NCBI GenBank assembly: GCA_028817775.1
Contig: JAPPOW010000005.1
Span: forward strand, 1 to 9,746
Length of the DNA: 9,746 nucleotides
Reading direction: 5' to 3'
From: Candidatus Melainabacteria bacterium
Lineage (GTDB): Bacteria; Cyanobacteriota; Vampirovibrionia; LMEP-6097
Shown one piece after another: positions 1 to 5,558 of this stretch. The position numbers and the translations under genes are program-made. The notes under the pieces are model-generated. The model was not told the origin of the DNA and did no database searches. It saw only the letters and a program-made list of their open reading frames with translations. Every line of letters begins with the position of its first letter. Position 1 is the first letter of the stretch.

Positions 1-123
1 TCTTGGCAAATTTCATGTTGATATGCTTAGGGATTCCCTTAAGTTAACAGGTATGGTGTCCAGCCGAGGCAGAGCCACTGCACTGCCGAGGCGGTAACTG
101 ATGCGTGTGATCCGAGAGCAATA

Positions 124-200
124 TGGCAGGGCACGAGGGATTCGAACCCCCGACGCCTCGGTTCGTAGCCGAGTCCTCTATCCAGCTGAGGTAGTGCCCT
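124..200 (-). tRNA. tRNA-Arg (anticodon ACG)
   Basis: The minus strand folds into a full cloverleaf. The 7-bp acceptor stem pairs AGGGCAC (200-194) with GTGCCCT (134-128). The D arm is CCTC/GAGG, the anticodon stem CTCGG/CCGAG with loop CTACGAA, the variable loop GCGTC, and the T arm GGGGG-TTCGAAT-CCCTC (one G-U pair). The anticodon ACG lies at 166-164, so this is tRNA-Arg reading CGN codons; A34 would be deaminated to inosine by TadA, as is known for bacterial tRNA-Arg(ACG). The discriminator is G127 and the terminal CCA is encoded (126-124), making 77 nt. It is transcribed in the same direction as the upstream secreted-protein gene, with a TATAAT box between them. Confidence 0.97.
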
Positions 201-209
201 GGATGGATA

Positions 210-226
210 TTGACTTAATAAGTCAA
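210..226. repeat. Perfect inverted repeat in the tRNA leader
   Basis: TTGACTT (210-216), loop AAT, AAGTCAA (220-226) form a perfect 7-bp stem. It lies 9 bases upstream of the mature tRNA-Arg 5' end and would fold in the precursor transcript. The left arm shares TGACTTAA with the two direct repeats at 267 and 319. Confidence 0.5.
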
Positions 227-236
227 AGCAGGATTC

Positions 237-242
237 ATTATA
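237..242 (-). promoter_or_regulatory. Candidate -10 box of tRNA-Arg
   Basis: The minus strand reads a perfect TATAAT at 242-237, which places a start site near 230 and a leader of about 30 nt before the mature tRNA. No good -35 hexamer lies 16-18 bp upstream. The leader would contain the perfect hairpin at 210-226. Called by eye. Confidence 0.45.
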
Positions 243-266
243 ACGTATTTGTTTATGTAAGTAGAT

Positions 267-343
267 TGACTTAAGTTTTATACTAGCTTTGCTAATGGAT
301 ATCTAATTCCTGGTTTAATGACTTAAGCTTTATGCCAGCTTTG
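267..343. repeat. Imperfect 25-bp direct repeat, two copies 52 bp apart
   Basis: The copies are 267-291 and 319-343. Each reads TGACTTAAGyTTTATrCyAG followed by CTTTG, and they differ at only three of 25 positions, all transitions. The end of each copy forms a small hairpin with a TTT loop: TAGC-TTT-GCTA in copy 1 and GCCAGC-TTT-GTTGGC in copy 2. The repeats sit in the non-coding stretch between the tRNA and the poly-Asp protein gene. I do not recognise a known repeat family. Confidence 0.6.
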
Positions 344-361
344 TTGGCGAATAAGCTTAAG
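322..361 (-). terminator. Two-tier stem-loop after the poly-Asp gene; possible terminator
   Basis: The outer arms CTTAAGCTT (322-330) and AAGCTTAAG (353-361) pair over 9 bp. The inner arms GCCAGC (334-339) and GTTGGC (343-348) pair over 6 bp with a TTT loop, separated from the outer stem by a 3/4-nt internal loop. It begins 8 bases beyond the stop codon of the minus-strand gene, as a terminator would. There is no U-tract on either strand, so it may instead be an mRNA 3'-end stabiliser or part of the local repeat. Confidence 0.4.
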
Positions 362-369
362 AATGACAA

Positions 370-801
370 TTACTTATCGTCATCGTCATCATCGTCATCG
401 TCATCATCGTCATCATCGTCGTCGTCGTCATCATCGTCATCTCTGCCGCCCTTACCGCCACCTTTGCCGCCTTTGCCTTGGGACTTGAGACTAAAGCTAG
501 CTTCACCTGTAAGAGCAAGGGTACTAGGGTCATAGGAACTGAGTATATAATTGCCACGACTCTTAGATGTAACGATTGGGATTTCACCACTTACTCTTAT
601 CTCCCGGCCTCTGTTTGTTAGACTGACTGAAGCTACAGAGCTCATATCGCTCGCCAAGTATTTACTTAAAGTCAAGCCGCCGTCTTCAAGTACGTAGACA
701 GCCTCTGCAGAACTTGCAATCGGACTAGTTGAATCAGCCAAAGCAGGCATAGTGCCAAAACTCAATGAAAGTAGAAGAATTAGTGTGATAGGTAATTTCA
801 T
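370..801 (-). CDS. Small secreted protein with polyaspartate C-terminus
   Basis: This 143-aa protein is of unknown function. Residues 1-22 form a clear Sec signal peptide: K2, hydrophobic core LILLLSLSF, and an AxA cleavage site P-A-L-A before D23. Residues 23-107 are a compact, polar, probably beta-rich segment with no family I recognise. Residues 108-120 are a Gly/Lys hinge (GKGGKGGGKGGR), followed by 22 consecutive Asp (121-142) and a final Lys. The mature protein would lie in the periplasm, cell surface or medium, and the acidic tail could bind Ca2+ or other cations or a basic partner; this is inference. The start is well supported: AAGGAG at 813-808, six bases before the ATG, and an extended -10 further up. 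It is divergent from the HAD phosphatase gene. Confidence 0.85.
   Translation of the reverse strand: MKLPITLILLLSLSFGTMPALADSTSPIASSAEAVYVLEDGGLTLSKYLASDMSSVASVSLTNRGREIRVSGEIPIVTSKSRGNYILSSYDPSTLALTGEASFSLKSQGKGGKGGGKGGRDDDDDDDDDDDDDDDDDDDDDDK
376..441 (-). repeat. (GAY)22 trinucleotide tract encoding polyAsp
   Basis: There are 22 consecutive Asp codons, 12 GAT and 10 GAC, in irregular order. The mixture keeps the amino acid constant while interrupting the DNA repeat, as expected if selection acts on the protein rather than on recent slippage alone. Short runs such as four GAC in a row (418-429 on the plus strand) could still expand or contract. Confidence 0.9.
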
Positions 802-807
802 ATTAGA

Positions 808-834
808 CTCCTTTGCTTGGTTTCAATTCTAACA
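808..834 (-). promoter_or_regulatory. Promoter and RBS of the poly-Asp gene
   Basis: The minus strand carries TGTTAGAAT (834-826), an extended -10 of the TGnTAnnAT form, with a predicted start site near 819. The Shine-Dalgarno AAGGAG is at 813-808, six bases from the ATG. The -35 region at 17 bp (ATGGTG) is poor, as is usual where an extended -10 is used. Confidence 0.5.
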
Positions 835-853
835 TTTAACCAGTAGTTCACCA

Positions 854-862
854 TGCTAGGAT
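854..862 (+). promoter_or_regulatory. Candidate extended -10 for the HAD/deaminase pair
   Basis: TGCTAGGAT fits TGnTAnnAT; no convincing -35. Transcription would begin about 6-8 bases before the ATG at 876, which agrees with the lack of a Shine-Dalgarno sequence there. It lies back to back with the divergent promoter of the poly-Asp gene. Confidence 0.4.
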
Positions 863-875
863 TATTTATTCTAAT

Positions 876-1787
876 ATGAAGCCAAATTTTAGCCAGAACA
901 TAATAGCCATAGTCTGGGATTTTGACAAAACTCTTATTCCTTATTACATGCAAAAACCACTCTTTGAGAACTATCAAGTAGAGGAATCTCAATTCTGGTC
1001 AGAAGTAAATAAACTACCAGAGTTTTACCATCAGCAAGGTATTCAAATGAGCCCGGACACCGCCTACCTCAACCATATTTTGACTTATGTCAAACAAGAA
1101 CGTTTCAAAGGACTCTCTAATTCTAAATTACGTGAGCTTGGTGCAAGCTTAGATTTCTTCCCTGGAGTTGAAGAAATTTTCACTCAGCTTAATTCAATGG
1201 TGCATGATGATGAAGCTTACCAAAAGTTTGATATCAAACTTGAACACTATATAGTTAGCACTGGACTCACTGAAGTCATCCGCGGTTCGAAGATCAACTC
1301 TATGGTCAAAGGTATTTGGGGTTGTGAATTCATTGAGGACAGTGGGCAACTTGATAGCATCGCTTACTTGATTGACAACACAACCAAGACTCGAGCCTTG
1401 TTTGAAATCAACAAGGGTGTCAATGTTCACCCAGAGGATATTAGCGTCAATCAATCGATGGAAGAAGAGCACAGACGAGTACCATTTCACAATATGGTCT
1501 ATGTTGCTGATGGACCAAGTGATATTCCAGCCTTCTCAGTAGTGCGCAAAAATCAAGGGCGTGGCTTTGCAGTCTACAACAAAGACAATCTCAAATCTTT
1601 CAAACAAGCTAAGCAGCTACTTGAAGACAAACGCGTCGATATGTTTGGTGAAGCCGATTACAGCTCTGGCACTATCACTAATCTTTGGTTGCGTGAGCAA
1701 GTCCAGAGCATCGCCGACAAAATTGTGGCGGATAAGAAATCTAAACTGCGTGAAGCTCGCGAGTCAGTTCCATTACACTTAAACTAA
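876..1787 (+). CDS. HAD-superfamily phosphatase/hydrolase
   Basis: A 303-aa cytosolic protein with all four haloacid dehalogenase motifs. Motif I is DFDKT (D15 nucleophile, D17 acid/base), motif II is STG at 128-130, motif III is probably K171 or K180, and motif IV is ADGPSD (D212, D216, Mg2+ ligands) followed by IPAF. Residues 22-120 are a helical cap insert. In this family the Asp nucleophile forms a phospho-aspartate and phosphate is released from a small phosphorylated substrate; the substrate cannot be read from the sequence. Motif I lies 15 residues from the ATG, so the start fits, although no Shine-Dalgarno is visible. Its stop overlaps the start of the cytidine deaminase gene by one base (TAATG), implying translational coupling, so a nucleotide substrate is an attractive but unproven guess. 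No signal peptide. Confidence 0.9.
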   Translation: MKPNFSQNIIAIVWDFDKTLIPYYMQKPLFENYQVEESQFWSEVNKLPEFYHQQGIQMSPDTAYLNHILTYVKQERFKGLSNSKLRELGASLDFFPGVEEIFTQLNSMVHDDEAYQKFDIKLEHYIVSTGLTEVIRGSKINSMVKGIWGCEFIEDSGQLDSIAYLIDNTTKTRALFEINKGVNVHPEDISVNQSMEEEHRRVPFHNMVYVADGPSDIPAFSVVRKNQGRGFAVYNKDNLKSFKQAKQLLEDKRVDMFGEADYSSGTITNLWLREQVQSIADKIVADKKSKLREARESVPLHLN

Positions 1788-2341
1788 TGAAAAAACTTCT
1801 CTGTCTTTTGCTGCTACTCTGCACCGCTTGCTCTAAACCAGAGCCGCACTCATGCCCGCTGCCAGCAGAATTCATAACTACTAGCTATCAAGAACTTAAT
1901 CCTGATTACCAGCAACTAGTCGACGCAGCTACTGAGGTTTTACAAAATTCATATAACCCCTACTCCAATTTCTTTGTAGGAGCCGCTCTATTAGCTGAAG
2001 ACGGTACTATCATCACCGGCACCAATTTTGAAAATGCTGCTTATGGTTCAACTATCTGTGCAGAGCGAGCTGCAATCTTGCGTGCCAACTCAATGGGTTA
2101 CCGCCGCTTCAAAGCAATTGCAATTATTGGGCGTGGTAAAGATTTTGATGTAGCAGAACCGATTGCTCCTTGCGGTGCCTGCAGGCAAGTAATCTATGAA
2201 GTCTCTTCTTTAGCAGAGCAGCCAATGGATGTAGTGATGTCAAATACTAGTAGGCAAAGACTTTTGGTCACCACCATACCAGAACTGCTTCCACTCGCTT
2301 TCGGACCACGGGACCTCAATATCAACATCAGTTCTTTCTGA
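1787..2341 (+). CDS. cdd: Cytidine deaminase with lipoprotein-type signal peptide
   Basis: This 184-aa protein would deaminate cytidine/deoxycytidine to uridine. Residues 41-176 match the small homotetrameric cytidine deaminase family: NFEN (N80, E82, ribose contacts), CAER (C91 zinc ligand, E93 proton shuttle) and PCGAC (C129, C132 zinc ligands), ending in the usual ELLPLAF. All key residues are present. The N-terminus is unusual: MKK, seven Leu and a Cys, then C-T-A-C with C15 as candidate lipidated cysteine, and a polar linker to residue 40. The -3 position is Cys rather than Leu, so the lipobox is imperfect. No ATG or GTG occurs in frame between codon 1 and the domain; only TTG at codon 8 or CTG codons could give a shorter form. 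It overlaps the HAD gene by one base. The enzyme call is strong; its export is inference. Confidence 0.9.
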   Translation: MKKLLCLLLLLCTACSKPEPHSCPLPAEFITTSYQELNPDYQQLVDAATEVLQNSYNPYSNFFVGAALLAEDGTIITGTNFENAAYGSTICAERAAILRANSMGYRRFKAIAIIGRGKDFDVAEPIAPCGACRQVIYEVSSLAEQPMDVVMSNTSRQRLLVTTIPELLPLAFGPRDLNINISSF

Positions 2342-2665
2342 AGCTCTCTTCTCCTTAAGTTCTTGCCTCATCCGAAGAAAGCCATTATCTTTAAGTTTCC
2401 CCTCATCAATTAAGTCTTGAACTTCTGAGTCACTTAGTGCTCTTTGCCTCTCGTGATCAATTTTTGATTCATCACTAGCTACCCCCGGCACCAATTGAAC
2501 CCCAGCTCTTCCATTAGCTGGCGCAGAATGCCAATGCCTAAGACTTACTCTACTGGGCTGCTTTGGTAAATCCCGTTCACCCGGTTTGGGTAGATAGGGA
2601 GCTGCAATCCCAAGTGCAGCTGTTATTATTGCTAAACGCGTAGCAAATACCTCTGAAACCTGCAT
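2240..2665 (-). CDS. Hypothetical small membrane-anchored or exported protein
   Basis: A 141-aa protein I do not recognise. Residues 8-24 form one hydrophobic segment (ATRLAIITAALGIAAPYL), either an uncleaved N-terminal anchor or a signal peptide with possible cleavage near A21-A22. The rest is polar and charged: a basic, Pro-rich part (25-60), an acidic/basic probably helical part (65-112), and an aromatic tail with PWSESEWKQFWYGG. Support comes from an extended -10 (2719-2711) and an AAGGA (2672-2668), though that site is only two bases from the ATG, which is short. The last 34 codons are antisense to the conserved end of cytidine deaminase, so that tail may be constrained by the other strand. 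The gene could be shorter-lived or lineage-specific; moderate confidence. Confidence 0.6.
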   Translation of the reverse strand: MQVSEVFATRLAIITAALGIAAPYLPKPGERDLPKQPSRVSLRHWHSAPANGRAGVQLVPGVASDESKIDHERQRALSDSEVQDLIDEGKLKDNGFLRMRQELKEKRASERTDVDIEVPWSESEWKQFWYGGDQKSLPTSI

Positions 2666-2679
2666 ATTCCTTCAATTAT

Positions 2680-2699
2680 CTACAACTGCATTGTTGTAG
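2680..2699. promoter_or_regulatory. Perfect 7-bp inverted repeat upstream of the 141-aa gene
   Basis: CTACAAC (2680-2686), spacer TGCATT, GTTGTAG (2693-2699). It falls between the predicted transcription start (about 2704, minus strand) and the ATG at 2665, so it could be a leader hairpin or a dimeric repressor site. It also lies upstream of the rpsO promoter on the other strand. Confidence 0.45.
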
Positions 2700-2710
2700 C
2701 CGATTCAGAC

Positions 2711-2719
2711 ATTCTAGCA
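2711..2719 (-). promoter_or_regulatory. Candidate extended -10 for the 141-aa gene
   Basis: The minus strand reads TGCTAGAAT (2719-2711), fitting TGnTAnnAT, and predicts a leader of about 39 nt. The -35 region is GC-rich and unlike TTGACA. Confidence 0.45.
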
Positions 2720-2773
2720 GTATTTTCCAGTCCGCGGCGCAAGCTTAAAAAAATCTAAAAAACCACCATCAAA

Positions 2774-2782
2774 TGCTACAAT
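2774..2782 (+). promoter_or_regulatory. rpsO promoter, extended -10
   Basis: TGCTACAAT matches the extended -10 consensus TGnTATAAT except for one base. The start site would be near 2789, giving a leader of about 28 nt. The strong Shine-Dalgarno AAGGA (2806-2810) sits six bases before the ATG at 2817. No recognisable -35 hexamer. Confidence 0.6.
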
Positions 2783-2816
2783 TCTCCATTGAAATCAAAG
2801 GAAAGAAGGAAATAAT

Positions 2817-3086
2817 ATGCCAATAACCAAAGAACAAAAACAAAGTTGCATTGACAAGTTCGGCGATAACCCGAAAGATACCGGCAAAACAGAAGTGCAA
2901 GTAGCAATCCTTACTAAGGATATTGAGCAGCTCACTGAGCACCTCAAAGCTAACAAAAAAGACGCTAACAGTAAGCGTGGTCTCTTCCTCAAAGTAGGTA
3001 AGCGCAAGAGACTTCTTAGTTATCTCAGAGACAAAGATATCGCAAGATACAGAGATCTCATCTCTCAATTAGGCTTGAGAAAATAG
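2817..3086 (+). CDS. rpsO: 30S ribosomal protein S15
   Basis: At 89 aa it has exactly the usual S15 length. S15 binds the 16S rRNA central-domain three-way junction early in 30S assembly and takes part in an intersubunit bridge. Diagnostic stretches are DTGKTEVQVAILT (21-33), KRGLFLKVGKRKRLLSYL (53-70) and the C-terminal RYRDLISQLGLRK. The residues equivalent to E. coli H41, D48 and S51 that contact the rRNA (H42, D49, S52 counting Met) are present. The usual HH before the serine is AN here, and the following Arg is Lys. AAGGA six bases upstream supports the start. It is followed by pnp, the classic gene order in many bacteria. Confidence 0.98.
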   Translation: MPITKEQKQSCIDKFGDNPKDTGKTEVQVAILTKDIEQLTEHLKANKKDANSKRGLFLKVGKRKRLLSYLRDKDIARYRDLISQLGLRK

Positions 3087-3094
3087 TTTCAACA

Positions 3095-3228
3095 GAAACC
3101 TGTCTGTGGAGCCCAATGACTGCGTTATGCTAGCCCTCATTTATGACAATAAACTTCGGGTAAACAAAAAAAGCAAATATGCTTTTTTTGCTAGCAAGCC
3201 TTGTCCTTGTGCCCCACAAACAGGTTTC
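3095..3228 (+). ncRNA. Structured rpsO-pnp intergenic RNA, candidate cis-regulatory element
   Basis: A long-range helix pairs 3095-3109 with 3214-3228 over 15 positions with one C/A mismatch (3104/3219). Inside it, TGCTAGC (3128-3134) can pair with GCTAGCA (3190-3196), and 3165-3175 pairs perfectly with 3180-3190; the two inner helices compete for G3190. The 5' arm GAAAC (3095-3099) can instead pair with GTTTC at 3086-3090, just at the rpsO stop, so two folds are mutually exclusive. In E. coli the pnp leader hairpin is cut by RNase III and then used for PNPase autoregulation; a similar role here is inference. It starts 8 bases after rpsO and ends 79 bases before the pnp ATG. Confidence 0.5.
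3165..3190 (+). terminator. A/T-rich perfect hairpin, possible weak rpsO terminator
   Basis: CAAAAAAAGCA (3165-3175), loop AATA, TGCTTTTTTTG (3180-3190): 11 bp, perfect. The seven-U run is inside the stem rather than after a GC-rich stem, so termination would rely on a short AGCA/TGCT core and is likely weak, allowing read-through into pnp. The symmetric A and T runs would look the same on both strands. Confidence 0.35.
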
Positions 3229-3307
3229 AGAAGATGACAATACAGGATTTGCCCCTCCTTTATTTGGGCATGTAGTTTTAGTATAGAAAAAAGAAAAGTA
3301 GGAAAAT

Positions 3308-5545
3308 ATGTTTAACGTAAAAGAAATCGAATTGAAAGTAGGGGATAAAGATGTAAGTATAAGCACTGGAAAACTTGCAAAACAAACATCTGCAGCAGTA
3401 GAAGTTAGATGCGGAGATACTGTTCTCTTAGTAACAGTGACAGCAAGTGATGAGCCAAGAGAAGGAATTGATTTCTTCCCGCTCATGGTTGACTTCGAAG
3501 AAAAATTATACTCAGTCGGTAGAATCCCTGGTAGTTACAATCGCCGTGAAGGAAGAGCATCAGACAAGGCTGTTCTTACATCACGTTTGATCGATAGACC
3601 TGTCAGACCTTTATTCAAAGAAGGTTACCGCAACGACGTGCACATTAGTATCCTTACTTTAAGTGTTGACGAGAATGTACCACCAGACACAATTGCAATG
3701 CTTGGTGCAGGTTTTGCACTTGAGCTTGCTGGTTTACCATATGATGGACCATTTGGTGCAGTGAGAGTTGCACTTGATGAGAATGGTGAGTTCATTATCA
3801 ACCCATCAGAAGAAGAGCAAATTGCTTCTGATTTGGATATCGTGGTAGCTGGTACTGCTGATTCAATCATGATGGTTGAAGCTGGCGCTCAGTTTGTCGA
3901 TGACATGAAAGTGGTTGATGCAATTGCATTTGGTCATGAAGCAATCAAGCAACAGATCATTAAGATTGAAGAATTCGCTAAATTAGTGGGTGTTGAACAT
4001 TTGGATTTCAGTTCACCTGAGCCAAATGCTCAGCTTGTTGAAATCATTGAATCAACTACTCGTGAGGATCTTGAAGCTTCAATGGTTGATGCAACCAAAG
4101 CTAAGCGTAGAGAATTTGTTTCTGCAGCTAAGGAGAAAGCCAAAGCTAAAATCGATGAGCTTGGTGAAGAAAGTGAGCTTGCTACTTACCTAGCAGAAAA
4201 TCCAAATGCATTCTCTGAGCAAATGAAAAAGTTCGAGAAAAAACTATTACGTAAGAAGATCAAAGAAACCAAAGTTCGTGCTGACGGACGTGATCCAACT
4301 CAAGTAAGACCTATCACGGTTGAAGCAGGACGTTTGCCTCGCGTACATGGTGATGGTTTATTCACTCGTGGTGATACTCAAGTAATGTCAATCGCTTCAC
4401 TAGCGACTGAGCGTATGAGTCGCGGACTTGATGGTCTTGATAGTGAGACTGAAAAATATTACATGCACAACTACAACTTCCCAGCATGGTCTGTTGGTGA
4501 AGTGAGACCTAACCGTGGTCCTGGTCGTCGTGAAATTGGTCACGGTGCACTTGGTGAACGTGCAATCATGGCTGCTCTTCCTGATAGAGCAGGCTTTGCT
4601 TACGCTATCCGTGTTGTATCTGAGATTCTTGAATCAGCAGGTTCAACCTCTATGGGCGCAACTTGTGCTTCCTCACTAGCTTTATTTGACGCTGGTGTAC
4701 CAATGAAGTCAGCGGTTGCTGGTGTAGCAATGGGACTTATCCAAGAAGGTGATGAAACTATCGTACTGACTGATATTCATGAGCTTGAGGATTTCCTCGG
4801 TGACATGGACTTTAAAGTAGCTGGTAATGAAGAAGGTATTTCTGCGTTGCAGATGGACATTAAGATCAAAGGTATCTCAATGGAAACTATCCGCAAAGCA
4901 ATTGCTCAAGCTAAAGATGGTAGATTACATATCCTTGGCAAGATGAATGAGGTTATCTCTGAGCCAAGAGCTACCCTTAAGGGTAACGCGCCTCGTATCA
5001 TTAGTACCACTGTCCCTCAAGACAAGATTGGTGCTGTGATCGGTCCCGGTGGTAAGAATATCAAGTGGATCATTGAGGAGACTGGTGCTGAAGTCAATAT
5101 CGATGATGATGGAGTTGTAAACATCTACTTTACTGAAGATGGAGCTGGAGAACTTGCTAAAGAATACGTCGAGATCTCTGCTTATGGTCTTAAGAATGGT
5201 GAAGTTTACGAAGGTGAAGTCGCTAAGATTCTAGAAGGCGTGGGAGTTATCGTTGAGATGATTGCTGGTACTTCTGGACTTGTGCACATCTCTCAGATCG
5301 CTCAAGAAAGAGTGGAAGATATTGAGAAGCACTTAAGCATTGGTGATACTGTCAAAGTACGTGTGCTTGGAACTGACCCTCGTGGTAGAACTTCTCTTTC
5401 TATTAAAGAAGTTGATAATCCTTCTCCAGAAGGTACTTACGATGAGAATGGTAAGAAGAAATCTGCTGGTGGCGGTAGAGACCGCAGAGACAATAACCGT
5501 AGAGACAACCGCAGAGATAAGAAAGAAGAAGCTACTACTGCTTAG
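3308..5545 (+). CDS. pnp: Polynucleotide phosphorylase (PNPase)
   Basis: At 745 aa this is a full-length PNPase, the trimeric 3'-5' phosphorolytic exoribonuclease of the RNA degradosome and mRNA turnover. Domain order: RNase PH core 1 (about 5-145, with YNRR at 77-80 in the FFRR-loop position and SRLIDRPVRPLF), helical linker (about 240-320), RNase PH core 2 (about 325-550), KH (about 565-620, GPGG at 579-582) and S1 (about 631-700). Core 2 holds PGRREIGHG (405-413), the phosphate-binding STS (446-448) and the catalytic Asp pair in DFLGDMDFK (D495 and D501, equivalent to E. coli D486 and D492). The tail 722-745 is Arg/Asp-rich and ends acidic. The RBS AGGA is four bases from the ATG. No promoter is evident in the rpsO gap, so it is probably co-transcribed with rpsO. 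Confidence 0.98.
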   Translation: MFNVKEIELKVGDKDVSISTGKLAKQTSAAVEVRCGDTVLLVTVTASDEPREGIDFFPLMVDFEEKLYSVGRIPGSYNRREGRASDKAVLTSRLIDRPVRPLFKEGYRNDVHISILTLSVDENVPPDTIAMLGAGFALELAGLPYDGPFGAVRVALDENGEFIINPSEEEQIASDLDIVVAGTADSIMMVEAGAQFVDDMKVVDAIAFGHEAIKQQIIKIEEFAKLVGVEHLDFSSPEPNAQLVEIIESTTREDLEASMVDATKAKRREFVSAAKEKAKAKIDELGEESELATYLAENPNAFSEQMKKFEKKLLRKKIKETKVRADGRDPTQVRPITVEAGRLPRVHGDGLFTRGDTQVMSIASLATERMSRGLDGLDSETEKYYMHNYNFPAWSVGEVRPNRGPGRREIGHGALGERAIMAALPDRAGFAYAIRVVSEILESAGSTSMGATCASSLALFDAGVPMKSAVAGVAMGLIQEGDETIVLTDIHELEDFLGDMDFKVAGNEEGISALQMDIKIKGISMETIRKAIAQAKDGRLHILGKMNEVISEPRATLKGNAPRIISTTVPQDKIGAVIGPGGKNIKWIIEETGAEVNIDDDGVVNIYFTEDGAGELAKEYVEISAYGLKNGEVYEGEVAKILEGVGVIVEMIAGTSGLVHISQIAQERVEDIEKHLSIGDTVKVRVLGTDPRGRTSLSIKEVDNPSPEGTYDENGKKKSAGGGRDRRDNNRRDNRRDKKEEATTA

Positions 5546-5558
5546 GTAAATTCCCTCA

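Noticed and set aside
1..15. Possible start of a minus-strand gene leaving the window (ATG at 15-13, MKFAK)
   Set aside because: Only five codons and no Shine-Dalgarno upstream; too little to support a gene.
373..387. DDDDK enterokinase-type cleavage site at the C-terminus
   Set aside because: Any polyAsp tail ending in Lys contains this string; nothing follows it to be released.
376..441. CRISPR-like or satellite array
   Set aside because: The period is three bases and in frame with an ORF; there are no spacers.
332..535. Plus-strand frame with a long serine run
   Set aside because: It is the antisense of the GAT/GAC tract in the minus-strand gene, which has a signal peptide, RBS and promoter; the serine run has no independent support.
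357..590. Minus-strand +1 frame rich in Met and Thr opposite the same tract
   Set aside because: A shadow frame of the repeat (ATG/ACG codons from the GAY repeat) inside the real gene.
3234..3275. 13-codon small ORF (MTIQDLPLLYLGM) before pnp, possible leader peptide
   Set aside because: Weak ribosome site and no regulatory codon run; short ORFs of this size are expected by chance.
3130..3486. Minus-strand frame opposite the pnp start
   Set aside because: Overlaps the conserved N-terminus of PNPase, and has no RBS or family match.
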